A stretch of DNA of 64,000 bases. Origin: Desarmillaria ectypa (taxonomy: Eukaryota > Basidiomycota > Agaricomycetes > Agaricales > Physalacriaceae). The notes under the pieces are model-generated. The model saw only the letters and a list, made by a program, of their open reading frames with translations. It did not search any database and had not been told where the DNA came from. Every line of letters begins with the position of its first letter. Positions within the stretch are counted from its first letter, which is position 1. The stretch covers positions 124,001-188,000 of the forward strand of contig JAUDYN010000013.1 in the NCBI GenBank assembly GCA_030407005.1, written 5' to 3'. Shown piece after piece: positions 44,701-54,441 of this stretch. A program made the translations under genes and the position numbers.

Positions 44701-46494
44701 AGTTCTTGTTGAGGAACTTGTTGAGCTGTTCCTGCTCATTTTGGTTCAATGGATAGACTTTACAGTCTAGTGTGGATTTTACATTGAGAATCAGTTTGAT
44801 GGCATGGTCCCAAGGCTTTCATTCAGGTAATTCATCAAAGCTTTCTTTCAAGAACAAGTCTCAGAAACTTTAATACTGAGGAGGTACTAATTTCTTGAAA
44901 GTTTTCTTGGGTTTTTTGGTGTGAGCAGCTGCTGCTAGGTCATTGGCATGGTGTACCACCCAAATTACCAGTTTCTCCTGCATGTTGACAGTGAGAATGG
45001 TTTCACCATCCTCTAATTCTTCATCCCATCTATCTTTGTCATCTGTATTGAGAAGGAAAAGAGGATTTTTGATGCATTGACAACAACCAAAGATCATTCT
45101 TTCAGTTTTTCAATTGATGACTGGGTTGTGATGCCTTAGCCAGTCATGGCCCAAATAGATCATCTTGGAGCCTAAATCTATGACAGCAAGGTCAATTCAT
45201 TTGGTGTGTCTGCCAATTGTCATTCTAAGTTCAATGAACTCAGTAATATTGCCAGCTTTGTTATGAGTTTCATCTGCATTATACATGAGGATCAGGGTGG
45301 CAGCTTGTCAAGTGTCAAGACTGTGGGCATAGACATAAGTGTGGTCAATCAAACTGCCAGTGTAGCCACTATCAAGTAAGGCTCTGGTAGTGAGAATTTG
45401 CTTTCTTGTGCAGGGGGTGATTTGTACATTGACCATGAAGTCTCTTTCAGAACTCTTGATGCTTTGGATATACTGAATAGGCTCCCTGAGTTTGTAGAGC
45501 TGTTCTCAGGCATCATTCCCTTTGTTCTGTAGACCTTTGATGAGGTATTCAGTGATTTCATTAAGTCATTTGGGGTGTACCCACATAGAGAGGGCAGCTT
45601 TAGTGGTGGCCACTGTTTTGGCAGTCTGGATAGTGCATAGAGTCCAATCCACTTTGAATAGTTTGTACCAAATATAATTGGGTACCCCCTTGTTAGAAGA
45701 GGATTCAGGAGTCATCAATTTCTGTTGTGCCTTTCAATGAAGGAAGGCCATGTCATCTTCTTCATCAGGTATCTCAACCATGGTAACCCTATGCCCCCTT
45801 TTTACTGCCTGAGTGCTAGCAGATTCTGTCTGTTCTTTGGCTTTCTTGTTGTCCAATGGAATGTTAGTGCCTGATAGAGGGATACAGGATATTAGGTCAT
45901 ACTTCTTGTAGGTGCCATTCTTTATGTTGAAGGGTCAATCAAAGATAGTGGGATTCTCCTGGATTGTCAGTGCCAATGGTTCAGATTCTCTCTTTTCCTG
46001 CAGATCATACAACCCACTCCTCCCAGGGTTGCTAACTCAGGAAATGGTCACTCTTGAAACATCATCAGAAGGTCCTTGCATCATTCAGCCTTGGTAGGTG
46101 CTTGAAATACCCTCCACCAGCCCTGGCAAAGCAGGACTTGACCCTTTAGGGAGTGCTGAGACATTTGGCTTCAGAGGCCTGAAAGTGGTGTCCTGCTGAC
46201 TTGTCTCAGTCCTGGGCATAGCCTATATTGCAGTGCTAGCACCACCTGGCAAATCCCATGCTTCATTGGAGGAGTGGAATTCAGTATAAATTGTCATGTC
46301 ATTGCACTTGGCTAATGCATGGTATCAGTTTGATTCTTTCAGTGAGTCCTTAAGGAGAGTGAGAAAAACAAAGTTATATTTAGATTCATGCATATATATA
46401 CATTGTCCTACAGATGAATGAGACTGGCCAGCAGAACTCAGGGACACACCAATTGAGGCCTTGGTCACACAAGGGGAATTGAGCTCTTGGCAAC
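41739..46494 (-). pseudogene. Pol of element 2, decayed
   Basis: Readable pieces: protease DSGYTGSLID near 45370 and its linker 44870-45097; RT with YLDDILIF near 44310; RNase H (KADASEGAIGTVLSQ, KELLAIMLALKEW) in 43640-44140; integrase with DMITGLPES, VISDWGPQF and YHPQTDGQ in 42749-43111; a chromodomain region near 42030-42150; end EEEP-TAG at 41739. It has a TGA at 45566-45568 after VHPK, as in elements 1 and 3. Confidence 0.75.
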
Positions 46495-48809
46495 CTATGC
46501 TTTTACTTCCTTGATTTTGGCATTACTCTTTTCTTCCTCCTTGATGACTGCCATTGACCAAATATCCCAGTACTCTTTTTTCTTTGGGCAATCCTTTGCC
46601 ATATGCTCCTTCTCATTACATCAGAAGCATCAACCTTCCACTTTTCATCAGTTAACCTCCATCAGTTGCCCTTGCTCTCTATATATCATCCATCACCCCA
46701 TCATTGTGTTCTGACTGGGACCTGTGGTTGCTGCTGGTTTTGGAGCTGACAAACTTGATGCCCCAGCAGTTGGTTTGCTGCTGAGGTTTGGTGAGGGTCA
46801 GAACCCATCCTTTTTCTGGCCATTGCAAGGAATTCCAGTGGTCTGGTCAAAGACCCACTTTTGTTGACATTCCTCATATATGCAAAGAATCCTCTCTTTC
46901 CACTCTGAATATAATCATAGAATATTGATACTCATATTTAAAATAAATGTTGTGTATAAGAAAGGGACTCTGATTCATATGGCCTTTACCATTGCACCAT
47001 ATTTGCTTTCATCAGTCCATCATCTGGCTAACTTGGCCTCTTCTTCCAACTTCTGGAAATAGTGGCTTGTCAGTTGTGACCCCATTTAGAGATTGAACAT
47101 CTGTTTTCATGGATTTCCTTAATAGCTGGATCTCAGAACTGTTGGGTGACCAGCTCAATAAATTCTTCCCAACTAGGATATCAGAAGTGGGCAGCTATTC
47201 CAAAGAAGTCATTGATCACCCAATATTCAGGTCTCTTATAGACCCACCAGTTCTTGGTGGCTCCTTTAAAATGAGAAGTGGCAAACAGTATAAGGTGTGA
47301 TGGTAATTGAAAATAATGTTGGAATACCTGGAAGTAAGCAATACAATCACCAATGAATCACTCAATATTATTGTGGTCCCCTTTGAATGGTTTTTGGGGC
47401 TGGACCAGGATGGGCTTGATGCCCAAATAGGGAGCTTCATCAGGTGCATTCCTGATGAGGTTTGGGTATGGGTCTGGGGGGGCTTGTCCTAGAGGGGGTC
47501 TCAGAATAGAATATCTGTCAGGTTGAGAGGGTGGTTTTTTTGATACTTTCCATGGTCTTTCATGCTCTGGCTGTTTCCCTTTGTTTGGGAGCTGCCAGAA
47601 GTCTGCATGGAGGTTTCATGCTGCCTCAGCTGCTTCTAATTTTTGATGGAGTTCTGTTATCTGTTGCTCTTTCTGGGCTAGTTGTTCCTTGGCTATTTGC
47701 ATCTGTTCTTTGGCAGTAGGTTGTGAAGGTTCTGTGAGGCCTGCACTCATTCCAGAGTCTTCACCAGCCCCTGCAAATAGAAGGCTTCTTCCTAGGAAGA
47801 AAGAGAAGCCTGATTGTTGGACTCAGTTTGTAGATGAGGAGTCAGAGAGTGATCTAGGTTGATATTCTAGCATGTCAGGGGGGTAGCTGGGGTATGGCAT
47901 ATATTGAGGCTGGAATCATTCCAGCCCAGCATAGTATCCTGTATTGTATGTAAAAGTATCAAAATCTTGCCTTTCTCCCATTGAGGTCTGGCCTATCACT
48001 CTCCCTTCAGGCCAGTATCTGAAGGGCACATTTCAATTTACACTGTTTATCCTCTATCCTGGGACATAGTCCAGATACTTGATCTCCTGTGGAGGAAGAG
48101 TATAGTTCTCAGTTCTGGTTTGCATGTATCCTGATGCAGATAATGGCACCAGCCCCAGGGCCCTGGATTGCCTCTCCTTGGTTGAGGGCCAGGTACTCGT
48201 CCATGTCAGGATGGATTCCAGGTCACAGAATTCTTGATTCAATATCATTTCTTCAAAGCTCCCAGGCTTCACTTTAGAATAGGCCAAGGAGAGGCTGGTC
48301 AGTGTTGGAGAGGCTGGGCCACTCAAAGTTGAACTCTTCAGCATTGAGAGGATTATCAGCTCTTCAGGGAGTGGCCAGAGGCAGGGAGTTGGTGAGGATG
48401 CTGATGAGGGGGAGAGAGGACATGGAGTCAGTATCATCTCCAGTATTGGGCCAAGATTCTCATTCCTGGGCAGTGGCCCAGAGGCCATATGAGTGGTTGG
48501 GATAGGGTAAATCCATTCCAGCATCATTTGCATGTCATACCTGCACATAAGCTGGGCAGGTGGGGGTGTATGAAGAGGGAGAGTCATTGGGAGTTTGGAA
48601 CCTAGCCTGTAGATCTTGCACATATTCCTCTGCAGTGAAGAGTTGTTCCATCCTGGCATGCTGGGTGGTCTGCTCTGTCTGACATGTTGGGAACTCATCA
48701 AATAATTGGAGGATGAAGGTGATTCTGTGGTGGGGGAGAACCTCTTCCTGAGAGAGTGCCAGATCTGCAGGATCCACCCTTGCAGAGGTTGGTCTCCATG
48801 AAAGGACAT
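46495..48809 (-). pseudogene. Gag of element 2, decayed
   Basis: Begins MSFHGDQPLQGW; the first 251 codons are open (48054-48809). The zinc knuckle near 46580-46620 reads C, stop in place of Arg, C, NEKEHMAKDC. It ends GTA AAA GCA TAG at 46495, followed by pol in the -1 frame (LNSPCVTKAS). Confidence 0.75.
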
Positions 48810-48852
48810 AGTGAAGTGGGAAAGGTGGGGGTCTCTGTGGTCATAGAACCCT

Positions 48853-48987
48853 TCATCTGCATAAATAGGTCTGAATTTCTTCTCCCCATGTTAGAAATAT
48901 AAGAGCAGTGAAAAACACCAGCAAGAATGCACCACCAATGATGGTACTGAGAGCAATAGTTCTTTGTTTTTGGAGTTTGTTGGTCAT
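48853..48987 (-). CDS. Pre-gag small membrane ORF of element 2
   Basis: 44 codons: MTNKLQKQRTIALSTIIGG, then a hydrophobic stretch to about residue 33 (FLLVFFTALIFLTW), then GEEIQTYLCR and TGA. The TGA may be a former CGA, since element 1's ORF continues for about 90 more residues. The RTIAL motif just before the hydrophobic part matches EPRTISLG in element 1. Confidence 0.5.
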   Translation of the reverse strand: MTNKLQKQRTIALSTIIGGAFLLVFFTALIFLTWGEEIQTYLCR

Positions 48988-49029
48988 GTGAATGTCTCTT
49001 TATGGCTAGCAGTGAAGAGAGTGAGGTGA

Positions 49030-49042
49030 ATCTTTCAACTAA
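49030..49042 (-). promoter_or_regulatory. Self-complementary primer-binding site of element 2
   Basis: Minus strand TTAGTTGAAAGAT, one base inside the LTR end; its exact complement ATCTTTCAACTAA is in the LTR at 49189-49177, about 35 nt below TATATAAG. Confidence 0.7.
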
Positions 49043-49043
49043 T

Positions 49044-49430
49044 TGTTAGACCCACAGTCCATGTGATCTGCAGATGTGCATAATCTGTTATGCTGTCTCA
49101 CATTCAGACAATCACCCTACAGCTATGGCTGTAGTCTTCTGATCTTAGTGTAAAGAAGGTGTGGTATGAAGAAACTTTAGTTGAAAGATGGGGAGCATAC
49201 AGTATAAACTATGTGACTTATATACTAGAATGTAGATCTAAATATATGATTATATCTGTGAGATATCCATGTGAGAACAAGGGGATAGCAAGATTATTGT
49301 GCAAGTATGATGAGGATATGATGCAATGCCATAATGGTTATGATGGATATCTGATGTTGATCAATGGGTACCAGATAAGATAGGAAGGGAAGAGATAAGA
49401 TAAGAGTGAAAAAATAGAAAAATTGTAACA
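49044..49430 (-). repeat. 5' LTR of element 2
   Basis: 387 bp; + strand start TGTTAGACCCACAG, end AAAAATTGTAACA. GATAAG repeats lie near the outer edge (about 49374-49405). Twelve bases beyond its outer end, Copia copy B begins. Confidence 0.8.
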
Positions 49431-49442
49431 AATAGAATAATA

Positions 49443-51737
49443 AAAGATCAAAACTCGACCCAAAATCAAAGTAATTTATTTTTACAGGTCTTATAAATGA
49501 ATCAAGAGCTTAGAGATACTACAATTCACATACCAGGCAGATTCAGACCTCAAGAAATATTATATTCCCTAAAGATAGCATTCTAAATGCTAACAATGAT
49601 GAATACATTGTGTCCCATCCTCCACTGCTTGAGGGAGAGTCAGGAAGCAAAGTCAAGCAGATTCTGGATAGAAATGATGATATTTCAGACAATTCCACAG
49701 GTGCTGGAAATGCTGAAACAAAAGGGGAAATACCCCTTGATGCCTCAGCAACTAAATCAAAGTTATCTGTATAGTGTGGGAAGATGATTGAGCCATGCAA
49801 CAAATTGGCCCAGATTGCATCAGTAGCCCCACTGAGTTTCCAGTTCCTTAATAATCCAGCCTCACAAGGCACAAAATTGCCAGAGCAGCAGCATGAAGTA
49901 ACAAAGAAACTATTGAAGACTGCAAATATTGCAGTAGAATATGCATATATGGGGGAGACTGCAGATAACCTTAGTGATGAGTCATTAAGCCTTGAAGAAG
50001 CCAAAACAAGGCCAGATTGGCATCATTAGAAGAAAGCAATGGATGAAGAATATAATCTATTGACCTCTCTAGGCACATAGCAACTGGAAGAATTACCTCA
50101 AGATAGGTTGCTTGTTGATTGCAAGTGGATCTACAGGCTGAAAAGAGATGGTGATGGGAAAATCATCAGGCACAAAGCCAGACTCAGTGCAAAAGGATTT
50201 TTGCAGAAACCCAGAATTGATTTCCTTGAGACATATGCACCTGTAGTCAGGCTGGACACATTCCACCTACTTATGGCTATTGCCACAAAAAGAAACCTGA
50301 TTATTCATGGAATGGATGTCATTGGAGCCTACTTAAATAGAAAGCTCAATGAATCCATTTATATGGCACAGCCACCCAAATATTCCAATAGGAGTGGCAA
50401 GATGGCACATCTCAAGTTGACATTATATAGACTCAAGCAATCTGGCTGAGTTTGGAATGAGAAATTAAACACTTCCTTTTTGGGACTCAGATACATGAGA
50501 TTGATTAGTGATTAATGTGTGTACATCAGACAGATGGATTCTGGTCCTATAATTGTAGCTGTGCATGTAGATGACATGACACTGCTTGCCTCAGATGATG
50601 AAACCATGTCTATTATAAAAGAAGAGCTTAAGAAGAAGCTAAATGTTATAGACATAGAGGAGATTCAATATATATTGGGCATGAAGATAGACAGGAATTG
50701 GGAGACAGGTACTATTACCTTATCCCAGAAGGCATATATTTTAAAGGTACTTGAGCAAATGGGCATGAAAGACTGCAAACCAGTCAAAATGCCTATAGAC
50801 CTGAATGTATGGTTAGAGAATATCTCTAAAGGCAATCCCTAAAGTGGTGACACAGCCATCAGACAATATTACCATACTGGTGTTAGATCTCTGATGTATG
50901 CAGCCAATGGATCTTGGCCTGATATTGCACATGCTGTCATGGAATTGTGCAAATATGTACAAAATCCAGCTGCTAAGCATGTCACAGCTCTCAAACAAGT
51001 TTGCCATTACTCGAAGGGGACTCTGGATTTTGTAATTACATATGGAGGGACTACAGATGAACTGATACCCTACTCAGATTCAGACTGGGGAGAAGACAGG
51101 ACAGATAGAAGATCAACATCTGGTTATGTTTGTATCTATGCAGGGGGGAGGTGTTACTTGGAGTTCAAAGAAACAGCCCACTGTGGCCCTATCCACTATG
51201 GAGGCAGAATATATGGCCCTTTCACATACAACCCAAGAAGTAATATGATTGTAGGCAATTTTAACTGAATTAGGATTGCCACCTGATGGTGCAACCACTA
51301 TTTTTGTTGACAATCAGTCAGTGATCAAATTTTCTGAGAACCCCATATTCCATGCACAATTGAAGCACATAGATATATGGCATCACTTCATTTGCGAATG
51401 CATAGCTTCAAATGAAGTCAAAGTTCAGCACTGCACATCAGAGGAGAACTTAGCAAATATATTCACTAAAGGTTTACCAAGACCACTACATGAATATCTA
51501 TCTGCAAGTATTCTAGGAGCTCGGAATTGAGGGGGAGTGTTGGGATAGCAATCCCGAGCAAGTACTAGAATGTACTTAAAGGATTGGCTTACTCAGCAGG
51601 ATTAACTTTGGGCTGTAAAAGTGGACATACATAGTATTTTGTAGTAAGTTCTAGAAGTAGTACAACATGTATTTAAGTACGACACCTCTTGCTCGAGAGG
51701 CAGTATTTTTACCATCTTTTCTATGTTCTCCTCACTC
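49443..51737 (+). repeat. 2295-bp inverted repeat, right arm
   Basis: Inverted counterpart of 17300-19594, the same length, with identical translations in all frames. Beyond it the remaining 11 bp of the LTR differ from copy A at three positions. Confidence 0.85.
49784..51530 (+). pseudogene. Copia Pol remnant, copy B (RT, RNase H)
   Basis: Same protein pieces as copy A: linker (49784-50029), RT N-terminal half (50108-50449, LVDCKWIYRLKRD to LYRLKQSG), RT palm with VHVDDMTLLASDD (50519-50842), RNase H (50894-51268 and 51276-51530, VDNQSVIKF and LANIFTKGLPRP). Every stop of copy A is also present here. Confidence 0.85.
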
Positions 51738-51748
51738 TCATTACGACA
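51538..51748 (+). repeat. Copia 3' LTR, copy B
   Basis: 211 bp, TGTTGGGATAGC to CATTACGACA, preceded by the purine tract GAGGGGGAG. Confidence 0.85.
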
Positions 51749-52405
51749 CTGTCAAATTTTGACGTTCGAATTAAGTTCATACTAAGAAGGGATAATACGT
51801 ACAGATGTTAACAACTGCGGACAGTGTAATTGCGGTGAATAAACCTAGCGAAGCATTTGATTAATGAGTGGATATGGCCGGCAGAGGCGAGGCTTACCAT
51901 GCATAAGCGACTCGAGAGCCAGAGCGTTGAGGTAGCCATCAGGCGGTTGATGCCTGACATCATTTTCACAGTATTTCGAAAGATCGTTACATAGGAGAAC
52001 CGATAAATACCAGCTTTGAGAAGACGTAATATCATCAACAGGCGACACCGAGATACCGCATGATAGTGAATGAATAATTCTAGCTACATGGGTATTGAGA
52101 TCCCATTTTGTGGAGGTCCTCTTTGATCTCAGCTATTCCTTCTTATCGACCACACATATTTAAAATATTTATCGACGTATTCCATGAAAAATCTTATCAC
52201 CAATAAGTATAGTTTGCGATCCCGAAATATAGGTGCAGCATATGGATGGAGTCTAGCGTTTGCGATGTCCTGTGAGCTCGAGGCTACCTGATATTATAAG
52301 ATGGGGCTGTGCCAGGTAAACAGTGAAGTGACCTTCTAAATATGTGATACAGGCACTTTTGTTTTACATAACTCTTCTAAGCTCCGTATAGAAACCGGAT
52401 TGACG
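51749..52405. other. Intergenic, no gene seen
   Basis: Host DNA between the retroelement block and the halogenase gene. CpG content returns to the host level. It would hold the halogenase 3' end. Confidence 0.5.
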
Positions 52406-54441
52406 CTACGCGCGTACCAGACCCAATGCTCCTTGTTCCATCTTAACGTAGAACCCATTGACGATCTCCGTTCCGAAATTTCTCTTGCAGTCTTCCATCG
52501 ATTGCAGTGAAGTCAACGCATCTTGTTCAAACTGCGCACGCTTCGGGTCCACGTCTGCTCCAGCACCTGTGTCCAGCGCGACCCCTCCCGGACCGGCCAG
52601 ATCACCTTGTTGTTGAACTACTGCACCGCCATTTGTTTCAGGCAGGTCAGTTTCGAGGACATTTTTACAGAAATCGAGCGTGTTCTGAAGCTCTTCCTTT
52701 GTGAGATTTTCATCGGCATCCGCGCTTCCTTGAATGACTACAAAGCAATTGTTTAGCCCACGAAATTCAGATGGTAGAAATGGCGGAGAATTACCAGGTC
52801 TAAAAGAAAGAATTGCCCTGTCAAGGCTCTCTTCATCGGCCTCGTACAAAACCTCCGTGTCTTGAGATCGGATCTGCTTGTAGATTCCGAGCACAACAAA
52901 GAGGAAACTAAACGCTTCTCAATGACCGGTCAAACGTGCGCATTTTTGTGAAATTCTCACCGTGTAAAAGCAGTCGTTATTTTCGAGGTGTGAAACTCGC
53001 TGGCCTCCGCTTCAGTACAGTGCCCTCGGATAGAGGCGGCTATAGTACTGGCCGCAGACAATCCACCGGTAAATGCTAAGTGGATACCGGATGAGAAGAA
53101 TGGGTCAATGAAAGCTACAGAGCTAAATATTAGCTTGAACTTTCTACCGAAAATTGGACGACTCACCTCCAGCATCCCCAGCAATACGAAAGTGAGAGCC
53201 GGCATATTCTGATGCATGATAGCTGTAGTCACCGGCAGACATAAGCTTCCCTTCAAACTCCCCATTTCCCAGTAGCTGAATTAGCCCCGGTGCTAGTTGG
53301 AGATCTGACATATAACAATCGTGTTGTACTTCCGAAAGTGATTTGTCGTTAAATTCTGACTTGTACTGGGCCTTTTTACGCTTGCTCTCTTCCTCGCGAA
53401 GGACAACACCAACGCTCGTAGTTCCGTTGTGAAGAGGAATGAACCAAGCCCAACCCGTTTCGTCTAGAATGCAAAATTAGAGTCGCAAGAGAGAAGAACG
53501 GATCTACTACTCACCAGTCAAAGCCTCGAACCAAGGTGCGTTCTCTCTTTTAGTCCCCGGCGCATAACGTTCAGTACCAGTCCAATATCCCCATACTGCA
53601 ACGTTCTTAAGGGACTTGTTGAACGTCCTATTCTTCAGGTATCTCGTGGACATTAATCCATTCCTTCCAGAAGCGTCAACAAGCCAATTAAAGGACACCT
53701 CTCCCCGTGTCCCGTCGACTTTGCTCCAAGTCAGTGAAACGGGACGAGTAGGCTCCTCAGGAGAAAAGTGGATTTCTTCAACCCGGGCTCCCTCGTATAC
53801 GTGGACTCCAAGTTCCGAAGCGTGACGGAGAAGGAGATCGTCAAATTCCGATCGTACCTAGGTTCAATTTAGATTGTTGAATGTCAGAAGGAGAAAGAAA
53901 GCGTACCACATTCCAAGCCGTGTTATTTGGGTCTGTAGCGATGAAATCAGTATCTAGGTGGTCAGAGGTCAGCGACTCTGCATATATTCACACAATGAGG
54001 GTGAGCTGGTACACACATCCTTCGCGTTTGTCCTGCTTGAGCTTGATTGCACCACCAGGCTTATCGACGTTTAGATAGTGAGAAGGAGAGAGAGAGAGAT
54101 AAAGGCACCTTTCGAAGGAAACCGTAGTTTCTAACCTTCTCATCACAGTCGATGAATTTGAGGAATTGGCTCCAGGATGGGAGCATACTCTCCCCGATGT
54201 GATAGCGGGGGAAGACATCTTTCTCAAGGAGGATGACTTCGAAGCCCTCTAGAGTATCTCTATGAATACCATATCATGCTCCAAGAAATGAGTAGACTGC
54301 TCACCTCTCGCGAGAACGGAGGCAGCGTAAGACCCCGCAGGTCCTCCACCAATCACAAGAATGTTTGTTGACGAAGGCTAAAAGCAATAAACATCTGCGC
54401 GAGAGGAATGCGATAAAAAGACCCACCACTTGTGCTTCCAT
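52406..54441 (-). CDS. Flavin-dependent halogenase, ten exons
   Basis: Uses FADH2, O2 and halide to make hypohalous acid and halogenate an aromatic or other electron-rich substrate; cytosolic. Exons (minus): 54427-54441, 54305-54377, 54109-54248, 54017-54059, 53907-53953, 53515-53857, 53167-53463, 52961-53114, 52795-52907, 52406-52737; 1557 nt, 518 residues, one open frame. Evidence: FAD-binding GGGPAGS (Gly15, Gly17, Gly20), FPRYHIGESMLPSW, the halogenase signature WAWFIP (W225 to P230), which separates this family from monooxygenases, and AGDAGAFIDPFFSSGIHLAF. Length is normal for fungal enzymes; the closest style I know is the Armillaria melleolide halogenases, but the substrate here is unknown. 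It needs a flavin reductase, not seen in the window. Introns are 49-61 nt with GT-AG ends. A same-strand MFS gene lies 2.6 kb upstream. Confidence 0.92.

Larger units (their letters stand above)
41313..49430 (-). mobile_element. Ty3-type chromovirus 'element 2', decayed, near full length
   Basis: Minus strand: 5' LTR 49044-49430, primer site 49042-49030, small membrane ORF, gag 48809-46495, pol 46494-41739, 3' LTR 41313-41706. CpG is almost absent and TGA/TAG stops lie at conserved positions. It lies in the gag of element 4, but the 5 bp on its two sides (CATCC and AATAG) do not match, so the right flank was replaced after insertion. Confidence 0.88.
49443..51748 (+). mobile_element. Copia retrotransposon, copy B, 5'-truncated and dead
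   Basis: + strand copy of the same Copia sequence as 17288-19594: broken linker, RT, RNase H, purine tract and 3' LTR (51538-51748). It begins abruptly 12 bp after element 2's 5' LTR, lacks gag, protease, integrase and 5' LTR, and its right LTR end is the outer border of the retroelement block. Right flank CTGTC does not match any other flank. Confidence 0.85.

Noticed and set aside
17283..51753. A single Copia insertion whose two LTRs are the outer ends of the block
   Set aside because: The outer flanks (TTGGG and CTGTC) are not a target duplication, and both terminal copies are 3' ends in opposite orientation, so they cannot be the two ends of one element.
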